From Streptomyces sp. TG1A-60 (GTDB lineage Bacteria > Actinomycetota > Actinomycetes > Streptomycetales > Streptomycetaceae), in assembly GCF_037201975.1 (NCBI RefSeq), contig NZ_CP147520.1, positions 7,762,502 through 7,826,501 on the forward strand: a DNA stretch of 64,000 nt. Reading direction: 5' to 3'. The translations under genes and the position numbers were made by a program. Positions 1 to 9,243 of this stretch are shown here, one piece after another. The stretch's first letter is position 1, and each line of letters starts with the position of its first letter. Under the pieces are notes generated by a model that was not told the DNA's origin, searched no databases, and saw only the letters and a program-made list of their open reading frames with translations.

Positions 1-80
1 GCCGGTGGTGAGTTGCTGTGACGGCACGCTGACGCGCCCGGCCTGCGCCGAGGGCGTCCCGTGTTCGTCCGGTGCCGGCT

Positions 81-1160
81 CTACGGGTTCGCGGACGGCT
101 CGGCGGAGGGCTCCGCAGGGGGCGGGCCCGAGGGCGATGCGTACCGTGTGCGCAGCTCGCGGGCGACTCCGAAGGCGGCGGCGGTGACCGGTACCGCGAG
201 GAGCACGCCGACGATTCCGGCCAGGGACGCGCCCGCGGTGAGTGCGACCAGGACCATCGCGGGGTGGATCCGTACGGTGCGGCTCTGGACCATCGGCTGG
301 AAGATGTTCCCCTCCAGCATCTGGACCACGAGCACCACCCCGAGGACCCACAGCGCGATGACGAGCCCTCGGTCGGCGAGTGCGACCAGCATGGCCGCGG
401 CCCCGGAAAGGAAGGCGCCGAGGTAGGGGACGTAGGCGCCGATGAAGACGATCGCGCCGAGGCCGAGGGCCCCCGGCACGCGCAGGATCAGCAGGCCCGT
501 GGTGATGCAGACCGCGTCGATGAGCGCTACCACGGTGGTGCCCCGCATGAACCCCTCGACGCCCTCGAAGGCCCGCCGGGCCATCGCCTCGACGGTGCCG
601 GCGCTGCCGCGCGGGAGAAACGAGTGCAGGGTGTCGGCGGCCCGGTCGGAGTCGCGCAGGAAGAAGAAGACCAGGAGCAACGCGAGTACCGCCATGCCGA
701 GCGCCTGGACGGCCCAGCCGACCCCGGTGACGACACCGGAGGCGGCTGTCCCGCCGAACCTGCCCAGCATGTCCACGGCATCGCCGGCGAGACTCTCCAG
801 CGAGGTGCCGGACGCGCCGAACTGATCGGCCAGGTCCCGCACCGCCCTGCGCAGTGAGGCGACGATCTGGTCCCAGGTGTCGACCAGCGTGACGGTGACG
901 ATGTACACGGCACCGCCGACCACACCGAGCACGGCGGTGCAGGTGAGCCCGGCGGCGACGGACCGGTTGACCTTCGTCCTCACGAGCCACCGGTGCAGGG
1001 GGAGGAGTAGCGCGGTGCCGAGCAGAGCGAGCAGCACGGGAACGACGGCCGGCCGGAGTGCCACGCACAGCTGGATACCGATGTAGACGACTCCGGCGAC
1101 CAACAGGGCGACGGCGCACCAGGCGGCGAGTCGGCGGACGGGCTCCGGGAGTAACTGCAC
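81..1160 (-). CDS. AI-2E family transporter (PerM-like membrane protein)
   Basis: This is a 359-residue polytopic membrane protein of the AI-2E/PerM exporter family. Two hydrophobic hairpins lie near the N-terminus (about residues 12-60), followed by a segment at 65-90. A soluble amphipathic stretch (about 95-135) precedes a C-terminal bundle of four or five helices (about 145-345). The length matches the family (330-400 residues), and the proline/glutamate-rich tail PPPAEPSAEPSANP is disordered. The ATG start is followed directly by charged residues and the first membrane helix. It stands alone: the downstream DUF2254 gene on the same strand is separated by a 370-base gap. Members export autoinducer-2 or act as cation/proton antiporters, so the substrate here is unknown. 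Confidence 0.88.
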   Translation of the reverse strand: MQLLPEPVRRLAAWCAVALLVAGVVYIGIQLCVALRPAVVPVLLALLGTALLLPLHRWLVRTKVNRSVAAGLTCTAVLGVVGGAVYIVTVTLVDTWDQIVASLRRAVRDLADQFGASGTSLESLAGDAVDMLGRFGGTAASGVVTGVGWAVQALGMAVLALLLVFFFLRDSDRAADTLHSFLPRGSAGTVEAMARRAFEGVEGFMRGTTVVALIDAVCITTGLLILRVPGALGLGAIVFIGAYVPYLGAFLSGAAAMLVALADRGLVIALWVLGVVLVVQMLEGNIFQPMVQSRTVRIHPAMVLVALTAGASLAGIVGVLLAVPVTAAAFGVARELRTRYASPSGPPPAEPSAEPSANP

Positions 1161-1530
1161 GCACCCAGCGTACGCACCGGCCGCACGCTCCGCGTGAGCC
1201 CCCCCGTGACGTCACGTCAGCCGGGGAAGTCGTGGGCCCCGAAGTCGGATGCGCTTGCCGGACAGGGTTCGACTCCGCGCGGTCTTCGCATGGTGCGCGC
1301 AGGAGGAGTGCCGGCACGGGGAGTGGGTGGCGAGACGGTGCCACTGTGAGGGCGGCGAGCACCGTGGGGAGACCAGGCCCCACCGTCTGGGCGCCCCCGG
1401 CGTCGGCGGGGGCAGGCAGTGGGTACGGCGGTCGGATGGCCGGAGGCAGCGGGCGTGGGCCGGGAACACATCCCGTGACGCCGGGTGGATCACCCTTCGG
1501 TGGGTGAACGGCGGCGCACGGCTGCGCGGT
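1161..1530. other. Intergenic stretch, no gene seen
   Basis: This 370-base stretch lies between two minus-strand genes. Open frames exist on both strands, but they are arginine/proline-rich GC artefacts without family resemblance or convincing ribosome sites. It presumably carries the promoter of the AI-2E transporter gene, though no clear -35/-10 pair is visible. Confidence 0.5.
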
Positions 1531-2883
1531 TCAGGGGAACGGGCTGTGCGTCCACTGCCCGGCCAGCGCCTGCTCGACGAGCTGGGTGAGCTCCGTCAGC
1601 CGGAGACGCTCGGCAGGGTGGAAGTCCTGGGCGTCAATGGTGGAGCGCAGTCGGGTGAGGGCGGCGACGACGGGCGGTTGCCGGCTGGACGCGCTGCTCC
1701 AGGCGAGTTCGCGCAGCAGCATCGCGATGCGGGCGAGGACGGCGGGCTCGGCGGCGCCGTAGCGCAGCGGCTGGGCCACCGCCAGATCCAGCAGGTCCTC
1801 CAGGTTCTGGCGTCGCAACACCACTCTGACCTGCTGGTCGTCGTCGAGCAACAGGTGGGGGCCGAGGTCGCGCCGCGCCAGATCGCACAACAGTGCGGAG
1901 GAGTGGGACAGGGCGTGGACGGCGGTCGTCGGGTCGTTGACCCCGGGGGAGAGTGCTTTGGCGGCGATGTCGGTGAGCTGTCGCAGGCCGAAGGCGATGT
2001 CCTGCAGGTCGGTGCGCTCGGCGCCGGTGATCACCGCTTCGGCGGCTGCCTTTACCAGGCGTGCCCGTGTCTTGGAGGCGAACGGCTCGCCGGTGCGTGG
2101 CCAGGCGGCTCCCATGGGCGTGCCGGCGATCAGAGAACTTCCGGGGTAGCGGTCGATGAGCAGGACGGCGTCGGCTTCCACGGCTGCCTTCAGAAGGGCT
2201 TCCTCGTCCACGGAGGTCAGGAAGCCGGACGCGCCGACGGTCAGGGTCAGCGCGTTCGCAGGCGTTTCCGGTGGTGCGCCACCATGGTCGCCGGCGGCAC
2301 CGTTCCCGTATGGCCTGTCCTCGTCTTCCGGAAGGAGGCGTTGGGTGGTGCGGTCGGCGGCGGAGTGGACGCTGCTCATCAGCGTCTCGACGCGGATCTC
2401 GCGCGCCAGGTGCGACAGGAAGAGCACGAGGGCGAGCATGCTGGCCAGCGTGAGCAGGAAGGCCACCGTGACCGACGCCTGGGGGACGAAGCCGCTCTGC
2501 CCGTCCTCGCCGGTGTGTACGGTGCGCAGCACGGTCAGGGCGTAGGTGAACGTGGCGAGGAAGAGCGCCAGAGTCGTCCGGACGTACCGGTCCGCGGTGA
2601 AGGTCCGCAACAGGCGCGGGGAGAACTGGCTGCTTGCCAGTTGCAGCGTCAGCACCGTGAGCGAGAAGGTCAGCGCCGTGACCGTGACCAGGGAGCCGGC
2701 GATCGCCTCCAGCACCGAGCGCGCGGCGTCCGGGTTGCCGCTGAACAGGTAATCCCTCAGCCAGGACGGCATGTCGTGCTGGATCCGTTTGTCCACCCGC
2801 GGCAGCCCCACGCCCGCGACGACGGCGAGCGTGACCCCCAGTGTCGGTAGGGGCCACAGTTGCGCCCGGAGCGTGTCACGCAT
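1531..2883 (-). CDS. DUF2254 family membrane protein
   Basis: This is a protein of about 450 residues whose N-terminal half has the DUF2254 pattern. It shows four membrane helices: one near residues 10-25, a pair around 70-140, and one at about 150-175. The conserved stretch LTFSLTVLTLQLASSQFSPR lies in the first third. The C-terminal half is a soluble regulatory-looking region. I chose the internal ATG (MRDTLRAQ) because the upstream extension is an Arg/Pro-rich run untypical of the family. The function of DUF2254 is unknown. A divergent lipoprotein gene begins about 250 bases away, so the promoter regions face each other. Confidence 0.85.
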   Translation of the reverse strand: MRDTLRAQLWPLPTLGVTLAVVAGVGLPRVDKRIQHDMPSWLRDYLFSGNPDAARSVLEAIAGSLVTVTALTFSLTVLTLQLASSQFSPRLLRTFTADRYVRTTLALFLATFTYALTVLRTVHTGEDGQSGFVPQASVTVAFLLTLASMLALVLFLSHLAREIRVETLMSSVHSAADRTTQRLLPEDEDRPYGNGAAGDHGGAPPETPANALTLTVGASGFLTSVDEEALLKAAVEADAVLLIDRYPGSSLIAGTPMGAAWPRTGEPFASKTRARLVKAAAEAVITGAERTDLQDIAFGLRQLTDIAAKALSPGVNDPTTAVHALSHSSALLCDLARRDLGPHLLLDDDQQVRVVLRRQNLEDLLDLAVAQPLRYGAAEPAVLARIAMLLRELAWSSASSRQPPVVAALTRLRSTIDAQDFHPAERLRLTELTQLVEQALAGQWTHSPFP

Positions 2884-3134
2884 CGACGAATGGGATGCGA
2901 GTCGACAGCCGGGCCGGGGCCGAGGGGGCCGCCGAGGCAAGAGGAGTGGGCAAGCGCCTGGGCATCAGCACAAGCTCACGTTACAGATCATGACAGGTCG
3001 GGCGAACACCGAAACGCTGCCGCCGGTCGTTTCCGCATGGTCCGCCGGGCGTGTCGCGGGTTCGTGCGTCGGCGGCAGCCTCACCTTTTCCATATGGGTG
3101 CTCAACGCCAGAAAGTCGACTATGTGGGGGTTTG

Positions 3135-3764
3135 ATGTTTCGGTCCGTTGAGTGTGGACAGTCGGCCTCCATGGGAGTGACGGGAGTCATCCGAAGCGGC
3201 GGCGGGTGGGCGTGGCGACGGCTCGCCGTGGTTCTGTGCGTGCCGGTCATCGCGCTCTCGCTGATCGTGGGCTGCGGCCGGGAGGAGCCGCTGAACGAAG
3301 CCGCAGAGCGATTCGAGATGGTGGAGATCGACTATGAGCGCGCCATCCGCCTGTCGGTGGCGGAGGTGACCGCCGGTGAGCTGGTTGCCTTGGAGCTCAG
3401 GGAGCCTGAGTCGGTGTCGCCGGTGTGGGAGAGCCAGATCGCGGACCAGGACGGGCAGCTTCGGACGGTCCGGTTGGACGCCACCCGGGGTGAGCTGCTG
3501 GGGACGAGTTCCGGTCCCGACCTGACCCGTTCCGAGCGGCAGGCGCTGGTCCGGCTGCTGGAGCAGGCGCGGCTCCTGCCGGGTCAGGCGGCCCGTGAAG
3601 CGGCCGATACGGCGAACGGCGATGTCGTCACCGCCATCGAACTGGAACGGAGGGACGGCGGCCCGGTCTGGATGGTCAGTGTTCTCGGGGTTGCCGACGA
3701 GTCGGCGACGATGCACGTGGTGAACGCGAAGACCGGTGAGATCCTCGACCGCCGCCCGGCCTGA
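3135..3764 (+). CDS. PepSY-domain lipoprotein
   Basis: About 209 residues are encoded from the ATG preceded by GGGGG at a suitable distance. The N-terminus has a basic stretch, a hydrophobic core (LAVVLCVPVIALSLI) and a lipobox ending in Cys (IVGC), so it should be exported and lipidated. The rest contains two PepSY-like repeats: one near residues 65-125 (AIRLSVAEVTAGELVALEL..., ending in a DATRGELL motif) and one near 140-205 (ending NAKTGEILDR). PepSY domains are usually regulators or inhibitors of extracytoplasmic proteases. An alternative start lies 36 bases downstream (MGVTGV). It is transcribed divergently from the DUF2254 gene. Confidence 0.8.
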   Translation: MFRSVECGQSASMGVTGVIRSGGGWAWRRLAVVLCVPVIALSLIVGCGREEPLNEAAERFEMVEIDYERAIRLSVAEVTAGELVALELREPESVSPVWESQIADQDGQLRTVRLDATRGELLGTSSGPDLTRSERQALVRLLEQARLLPGQAAREAADTANGDVVTAIELERRDGGPVWMVSVLGVADESATMHVVNAKTGEILDRRPA

Positions 3765-4062
3765 GGCGGTGAGAGTGGCCGGGTACCTCGGCAACACATC
3801 CGCGGTCTGCCGAGCTTCCCGCCCCAACCAGCGGGTGATGAGCTTCCCGCCGCCCGGAGGCCTGCCGAACGGGCCGGGCCGCGCACGCTTCGCGCCGGAC
3901 AGCCGCCTGAGGGGGAGTGAGGAGTCTGTGCCTGCGCGCCGACGTCTGGCGATGAGCACGGTGCCGGGCGCGTGGGCCGCATCCCGGCAGCCCTGTTTGC
4001 GCGTGAGGGGGCGGGGATACCCAGGCATGGCGTTGCGACCACGAACAAGGAAGGACCACGTC

Positions 4063-4626
4063 ATGGGCCATGGGGGAGACGTCATCGCGGAGCTGATCAC
4101 CGACCACCGCGAGGTCGAGGAGCTGTTCGGGAGGATCGAGGCCCTCGCCCCCGGAGACAAGCAGCGCAAGGATTACGTCGACCAGGCGGTGATCGAGCTG
4201 GTACGGCACTCGGTGGCCGAGGAGATGTACCTGTATCCCGCCGTGCGGGAGCTACTGCCGGACGGGGACACGGTCGCGGACAAGGAGATCGAGGACCACG
4301 CGGAGGCCGAGCGGACCATGAAGGAACTGGAAGGCGCCGGTGCCGGCGACCCGGAGTTCGACCGGCTCCTGGGCGAGCTGATGACCGAAGTCCGTTCTCA
4401 CATCCGCGACGAGGAGGACGACCTCTTTCCCCGACTGCGGGCGGCGGCCTCCGAGGACGAGCTCATGAGGCTGGGCGACAAGGTCCGGCAGGCGAAGAAG
4501 ACGGCACCGACCCGCCCGCACCCCTCGGCCCCGGACACCCCGCCCGCCAACAAGCTGCTGGCCCCGGGGGCGGGCATGGTCGACCGCCTCAGGGACGCCC
4601 TGACGGGACGGGGAAAGGACTCCTGA
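4063..4626 (+). CDS. Hemerythrin/HHE cation-binding domain protein
   Basis: This 187-residue cytoplasmic protein has an N-terminal hemerythrin-like four-helix bundle (about residues 5-145). The iron ligand pattern is visible: a His in DHREVEELF, HSVAEEMYLYP, DHAEAERT and HIRDEEDDLFPRL. The C-terminal 40 residues are Pro/Lys-rich and probably disordered. The ATG at this position follows AAGGAAGGACC, which fixes the start; longer upstream frames are noncoding. Hemerythrin-like proteins of this class bind a di-iron centre and are linked with oxygen, NO or oxidative stress sensing. It stands alone between a lipoprotein gene and a broken dehydrogenase gene. Confidence 0.88.
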   Translation: MGHGGDVIAELITDHREVEELFGRIEALAPGDKQRKDYVDQAVIELVRHSVAEEMYLYPAVRELLPDGDTVADKEIEDHAEAERTMKELEGAGAGDPEFDRLLGELMTEVRSHIRDEEDDLFPRLRAAASEDELMRLGDKVRQAKKTAPTRPHPSAPDTPPANKLLAPGAGMVDRLRDALTGRGKDS

Positions 4627-4745
4627 TCCCGATCCGAGAGTTGCGTTGTCGGTGAGCATCGCCCTGCGCCGGCTCCCCTGTCGGGGAGCGGTCCCGCAGC
4701 GGCGCGGCTGCCTATGCGTGTCGAGTCCGCCGTGGAGGATTGCCT

Positions 4746-5486
4746 ATGAATCCGGTCGAACTGCCCCTGCCCGTCGTCCGCCGTCCGTCGGCCGACAACG
4801 GCGCTGACATCGACACCGACGCCCTCGAACGAGACCTGCGAGCGCGGGTGGACGGTGAGGTGCGGTTCGACACCGGCACGTGTGCGGCGTACTCGACGGA
4901 TGCCTCCAACTACCGGCAGGTGCCCATCGGAGTGGTCCTCCCACGGACGGTGGAGGCCGCCGTGGAGGCCGTGGCGCTATGCCGGGAACACGGGGCACCG
5001 CTGCTGTCGCGCGGCGGCGGCACCAGCCTGGCCGGCGAGTGCTGCAACACCGCGGTGGTGCTGGACTGGAGCAAGTACTGCAACCGGCTGGTGTCGGTGG
5101 ACCCGGAGAACCGGCGCTGCGTGGTCGAGCCGGGCATCGTCCTGGACGACCTGAACCGACAGCTGGCCGAGTACGGTCTGCAGTACGGGCCGAGGCCGGC
5201 CACCCACCCGAACTGCACCCTCGGGGGGATGATCGGCAACAACTCCTGCGGATCGACGGCCCAGGCGTACGGCAAGGTCGTCGACAACCTGCACCGCCTG
5301 GAGATCCTTGACGATGCGACGCTGGTTCTCGCCGACGGCTTCAGCTGCCGGACGCAGGTCGACCAGGCCGGCACCGGACGCACTCCGCTGCACCTGGCGG
5401 AGATCTTGGCGGCGGCCCTGCGAGGAGTGGCGGCCGCCGCCACCATGCCGCCGCTCGCGCTGTCAGCCCGTTTCGAAACGGCATAG
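4746..5486 (+). pseudogene. FAD-binding oxidoreductase, N-terminal fragment (GlcD/D-lactate dehydrogenase type)
   Basis: Only the N-terminal FAD-binding domain of a GlcD-type dehydrogenase remains. The ATG is preceded by GGAGG seven bases upstream. The PCMH signature is clear: LLSRGGGTSLAGECCN binds the pyrophosphate, followed by NRRCVVEPGIVLDDLN and MIGNNSCGSTAQAYGKVVDN. Real homology stops near position 5435. The last residues (PLALSARFETA) are the antisense of a GH15 gene on the other strand, so the frame continues by accident. Full-length relatives are 450 to about 1000 residues, so the substrate domain and any Fe-S domain are missing. Confidence 0.82.
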
Positions 5487-6085
5487 GCCATGCGCGCGTC
5501 CCGGGGCGCCGCGGTGCCGCCGTAGTCGGGGACCGCGGCCTGCCACCACCGCTCGGTGGCGTCCCAGAGATCACGGGGAAGCAGCGGAAGGTCCTGCGGT
5601 TCCGCGGATGTTTCCAGGACCAGGTCATGGACGTGCTCCTCCAGCAGGTGCAGCCCGGTGCACAGCCCACCGTGCGGGCCCAGCCGGGCCTCGGGGGCAC
5701 CGGTGAACCGCGGATACAGGGGGCCGGTGCGCGCCCGCCAGGCGCCGCCCTCCCGTCGGACTCCCCGCACGGCACAGGCCTGGCGCAGCAGCACCACCCG
5801 TCCGGGGGAGGCGCGGGTACGGCCAGGGCCTCCCGGCAGGAGACGACGCCGCGTCGGACGTCACCCGGCGGCTGAAGCGGATGAGCGTGCCGTCCTCGTA
5901 GAAGTACCCACCCCACACGTTCCAGGAGTTCGGAGGTACAGAACCGGTAGCGCCCGGGCCCGCAGAGGAAGCCGGAGAAGACGGCGCAGCTGTGCCAGGC
6001 CGGCGCGCACAGCCAGGCGATCTGACCGCGCGGGTCGTGCGCTACACCGACGTGGACAAGCGCTCCATGGTCGGAGCGTCACGCG
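5436..6085 (-). pseudogene. GH15 glucoamylase/trehalase-like N-terminal fragment, frameshifted
   Basis: On the minus strand, pieces of the N-terminal domain of a GH15 glycosidase can be read across at least two frames. First is a GxIAWLCAPAWHS-like stretch near 6020 (normally DGSIDWLCLPRFDSP). Then comes NVWGGYFYEDGTLIRFSRRVT near 5900, and then LWDATERWWQAAVPDYGG and DARMAYAV...SASGGMVAAA near 5450-5580. The catalytic domain that should follow is absent because the sequence runs directly into the truncated FAD dehydrogenase gene. Both genes are convergent and both lack their C-termini, as expected from a deletion spanning the junction. Confidence 0.7.
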
Positions 6086-6121
6086 GCGACCCGCCCGACC
6101 CGCCCGATCGTGCCGACGGAG

Positions 6122-7966
6122 TCACTTGCTCTCTTCGGTGCTGTCGTGCGGCCCGGCTCCGGGGCGGTCGTCGCGATGCCGGCTGCCGGGCAGCACCTCC
6201 TGGGCCTTGGCCTTCACTCCCTGCTTGATCATGGAACCGCGGTCGCTGTCACCACGCAGGATCGCGGCGGCCGTGGCCTCCATCTGGTCCAGTTCGGCGT
6301 GCGGCGGGATCGGCGGCACGGCCGGGTCGGTGCGGAAGTCGATGACGAAGGGCCGGTCCGCGGCGAGAGCCCGGTCCCAGGCGGCCTCGACCTGCTCGGG
6401 CTTCTCCACCCGTACCCCGTCCAGCCCGATGCGCTGGGCGATCTCGGCGTAGGGCAGGTCCGGGATGGCCTGCGACTCCTCGAACTGCGGGGCGCCGGAC
6501 ATGGCCCGCATCTCCCAGGTGACCTGGTTGAGATCGTGGTTGTTCAGCACGGCCACGATCAGCCGCGGATCGGACCACCCCCGGTAGTACTTGGCTGCCG
6601 TCACCAGTTCCATCATCCCGTTCATCTGCATGGCACCGTCACCGACCAGGGCGATGGCCGGACGGTCGGGATGGGCGAACTTCGCGCCGATGGCGTACGG
6701 CACGCCCGGCCCCATGGTCGCCAGGGTGCCGGACAGCGAACCGCGCATCCGGCCCCGCAACCGCAGGTGACGGGCGTACCAGTTGGCGGAGGAACCGGAG
6801 TCCGCTGCGATGATGGCGTCGTCCGGCAGCTTGCCGTCGAGGGCGTGCACCACGTACTCGGGGTTGATCGGGTCGGCGTCCACGGCGGCCCGGCGCTGCA
6901 TGACCTCCCACCATCGGGAGACGTTTTCCTCGACCTTCTCCCGCCATGCGCGGTTCTCCTTGCGGCGCAGGTGCGGCAACAGGCGTTGCAGCGTCTCGCG
7001 GGAATCGCCGACGAGGTTGACCTCGAACGGGTAGCGCAGGCCGATCATGTGCGGGTCGATGTCGATCTGCACCGCCCGCGCCTGGTCCAGTTCCGGCATG
7101 AACTGGGTGTACGGGAAGCTGGACCCGATCATCAGCAGGGTGTCGCAGTCCCGCATCAGCTCGTAGGACGGACGGGTGCCCAGCAGCCCGATGGCGCCGG
7201 TCACATACGGCAGGTCGTCCGGCAGTGCGTCCTTGCCCAGCAGCGCCTTGGCCACCCCGGCACCGAGCATGTCCGCCAGCTGTTCCACTTCGGCGCGCGC
7301 CCCGCGGGCGCCCTGCCCGATGAGGACGGCGACCTTCTCACCGGCGTTCAGCACCTCCGCCGCGCGCTGGACGTCCTCGTCGGCAGGCACCGGGGCGTAC
7401 TGCCCCAGCCCCAGGCTGGACGGCACCATCTTGAACGCGTGCGTCGGCGGGCTGTAGTCCAGCTCCTGCACATCGGCGGGCAGGATGATCGCCGTGACGG
7501 TGCGCTTGGCGTACGCGGTACGCATCGCCCGGTCGATCAGGTTGGGCAGCTGCTCCGGGACCGTCGCCGTCTCGCAGAAGTCGGAGGCGACGTCCTTGTA
7601 CAGGCTCGTCAGATCCACTTCCTGCTGGTAGGAGCCGCCCATGGCGCTGCGGTTGGTCTGCCCCACCAGCGCCACGACGGGCACGTGATCGAGCTTGGCG
7701 TCGTAGAGCCCGTTCAGCAGATGGATGGCCCCCGGACCGGACGTGGCCGCGCACACGCCCACCTTGCCGGAGAACTTGGCGTATCCGACCGCCTGGAAGG
7801 CGGACATCTCCTCGTGCCGGGACTGGACGAACCTGGGCTTGTTGTCAGCGCGGCCCCACGCCGCCAACAGGCCGTTGATGCCATCGCCCGCATAGGCGAA
7901 GACATGGTCGACGTCCCAGTCGCGCAGTCGCTGGAGGATGTAGTCGGACACTTTCTGGCTGGCCAT
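6122..7966 (-). CDS. Thiamine pyrophosphate-dependent enzyme (pyruvate oxidase/acetolactate synthase-like)
   Basis: About 614 residues with the three-domain layout of the POX/ALS family. The N-terminal Pyr domain carries the catalytic Glu (SRHEEMSAFQAVGYAK). The middle domain contains VAVLIGQGARGA, and the C-terminal PP domain has the TPP motif GDGAMQMNG...AVLNN. The best start is the ATG of MASQKVSDYIL, preceded by GGAG; upstream codons are not family-like. Close relatives in Streptomyces are annotated as TPP-requiring proteins or pyruvate dehydrogenase (quinone). The preserved PoxB-like features favour oxidative decarboxylation of pyruvate over acetolactate synthesis, but this is not certain. 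The tail is Arg/Asp/Glu-rich. Confidence 0.88.
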   Translation of the reverse strand: MASQKVSDYILQRLRDWDVDHVFAYAGDGINGLLAAWGRADNKPRFVQSRHEEMSAFQAVGYAKFSGKVGVCAATSGPGAIHLLNGLYDAKLDHVPVVALVGQTNRSAMGGSYQQEVDLTSLYKDVASDFCETATVPEQLPNLIDRAMRTAYAKRTVTAIILPADVQELDYSPPTHAFKMVPSSLGLGQYAPVPADEDVQRAAEVLNAGEKVAVLIGQGARGARAEVEQLADMLGAGVAKALLGKDALPDDLPYVTGAIGLLGTRPSYELMRDCDTLLMIGSSFPYTQFMPELDQARAVQIDIDPHMIGLRYPFEVNLVGDSRETLQRLLPHLRRKENRAWREKVEENVSRWWEVMQRRAAVDADPINPEYVVHALDGKLPDDAIIAADSGSSANWYARHLRLRGRMRGSLSGTLATMGPGVPYAIGAKFAHPDRPAIALVGDGAMQMNGMMELVTAAKYYRGWSDPRLIVAVLNNHDLNQVTWEMRAMSGAPQFEESQAIPDLPYAEIAQRIGLDGVRVEKPEQVEAAWDRALAADRPFVIDFRTDPAVPPIPPHAELDQMEATAAAILRGDSDRGSMIKQGVKAKAQEVLPGSRHRDDRPGAGPHDSTEESK

Positions 7967-8259
7967 GGAGGCTCCGTTTCTGGTGCTGCGTATCTTGCGA
8001 CTTTCTCCGGTGCTCCCTGGGCAGGGGAGGGCGGCACGACACTCCATGGGTAACCGGGTCGGTCCGGCGGAAACGTCGTGCTCCTGACGCCGCCGGGGCG
8101 ACGGAGTCCTGCTCGACGAGGCGGCGCCGGGCCCGCTGGCGCCTCGTCCGGCGCACCCATCCAGCGCACCTCAGAGCCTCGTCCGCCGGGACGGAAGAGC
8201 GTGCGCATGCTCATGGCACCGGGAAACGTCGCGCTGACCGGGGGCGCCGTTGCGGCACC

Positions 8260-8802
8260 TCACTCATCCGGCGAGGGGGATGTCAGTCCGGGTGCGTCGG
8301 TGGCGTCGTCGTCGACGTAGGTGGGGATCTGGGAATGCACCTGCAGCGCGATCTCGCCGGCCCGTTCGAAACGCAGAGTGACCCACACGAAGTCACCGCC
8401 CCGGATCTGCCGGCGCAGATCCCTGAGCAGCAGGTGAACGTGGCCCTTCTCCAGCTCGACGAGTTCCCCGACAGGGACATCGACGGGGCCTCGCACCGTG
8501 CCGTCCGCGCTCACGACGTCCACGGACCGTGCGACGGTCGTCTCCGCGCCCAGCAGTCTGTCCGCGCGTTGCCCCTGGTTGAACAACCAGAGGTAGAGGG
8601 GGGCGTCGTTGCCCGGCTCCCAGGGGCCGTCGGGGGGCTCGGCGATGTGCGCGTAGCGCATCAGGACCGGCCCCACACGGGCGTTGGCACCCGGAGGGTT
8701 GTACTCGCCGTCGGTGCTACCGCATCCAGTCACCCCCCATGTCACGGCGAGACAGCCCGCCGCGACGTGGGTGACGGCTCTCCGCCACGGCCCTGCCCTC
8801 AT
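8260..8802 (-). CDS. Secreted lipoprotein, PCu(A)C/DUF461-like
   Basis: About 180 residues with an export signal (basic MRAGPWRR, hydrophobic AAGCLAVTWGV, lipobox VTGC). The mature part folds like the copper chaperone PCu(A)C family: ARVGPVLMRYAHI, a beta-sandwich core, and GELVELEKGHVHLLLRDL followed by GGDFVWVTLRFERAGEI, which is the family's C-terminal strand pair. The usual Met/His copper ligands are largely absent, so copper binding is doubtful. Another possible start is a GTG six bases upstream with GAGG close to it. It is oriented with the neighbouring TPP enzyme gene but separated by about 290 bases. Confidence 0.7.
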   Translation of the reverse strand: MRAGPWRRAVTHVAAGCLAVTWGVTGCGSTDGEYNPPGANARVGPVLMRYAHIAEPPDGPWEPGNDAPLYLWLFNQGQRADRLLGAETTVARSVDVVSADGTVRGPVDVPVGELVELEKGHVHLLLRDLRRQIRGGDFVWVTLRFERAGEIALQVHSQIPTYVDDDATDAPGLTSPSPDE

Positions 8803-9243
8803 GACCACGCCACCTCACCCTCGGTTCCCGGCAGCGCGTGGACCGGCCGCCCGCTGCCACACCTACCCTGTCGGCCGTTGCCTCGCCTCCTCTCAGCGGC
8901 CAGATGGAGGACTGGAGTGGATCTGGAGCGGTGACAGGTCAGCGGTGACAGGTCATGCAAGGCGCGGGAACCGGCAGAGCGCCCCGGACGCCTTCCGGCT
9001 GCCTGCGGACGGCCGCCTCCGGCAACACCGGCACGCGTGTCGTAGGGAGCGTCCAGTCGACGCGCGGCCCAACCGGAATGCCTGGGCACCCTTTGCCGCG
9101 TACGGTGATCCGTTCCTCAAGGACGGCTTCGAAAGCCCTTCTCCTCTCGGTGAGAACCACTCCGCAGCGCGCGGGCGGTAGAGAAGGCCGGTCCGCCGAG
9201 CGGGCCGGTCGGCCCTGAGGCGCCATGGGCAGGAACCAGGTCG
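8803..9243. other. Intergenic stretch, no gene seen
   Basis: This 440-base gap separates two minus-strand lipoprotein genes. The open frames present have no family signal, no suitable ribosome sites and atypical residue composition. It should contain the promoter of the PCuAC-like gene. Confidence 0.45.

Noticed and set aside
1250..1295. tRNA-like GGTTCGACTCC sequence
   Set aside because: The flanking bases cannot form the T-arm or acceptor stem, and no anticodon arm is present.
1249..2850. Long plus-strand open frame (533 codons) opposite DUF2254
   Set aside because: It is the antisense of a well-supported DUF2254 gene, with Gly/Gln/Arg composition typical of GC-rich shadows.
6110..8053. 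647-codon plus-strand open frame opposite the TPP enzyme
   Set aside because: No family similarity, many His/Gly/Val repeats, and the opposite strand has a full enzyme with all motifs.
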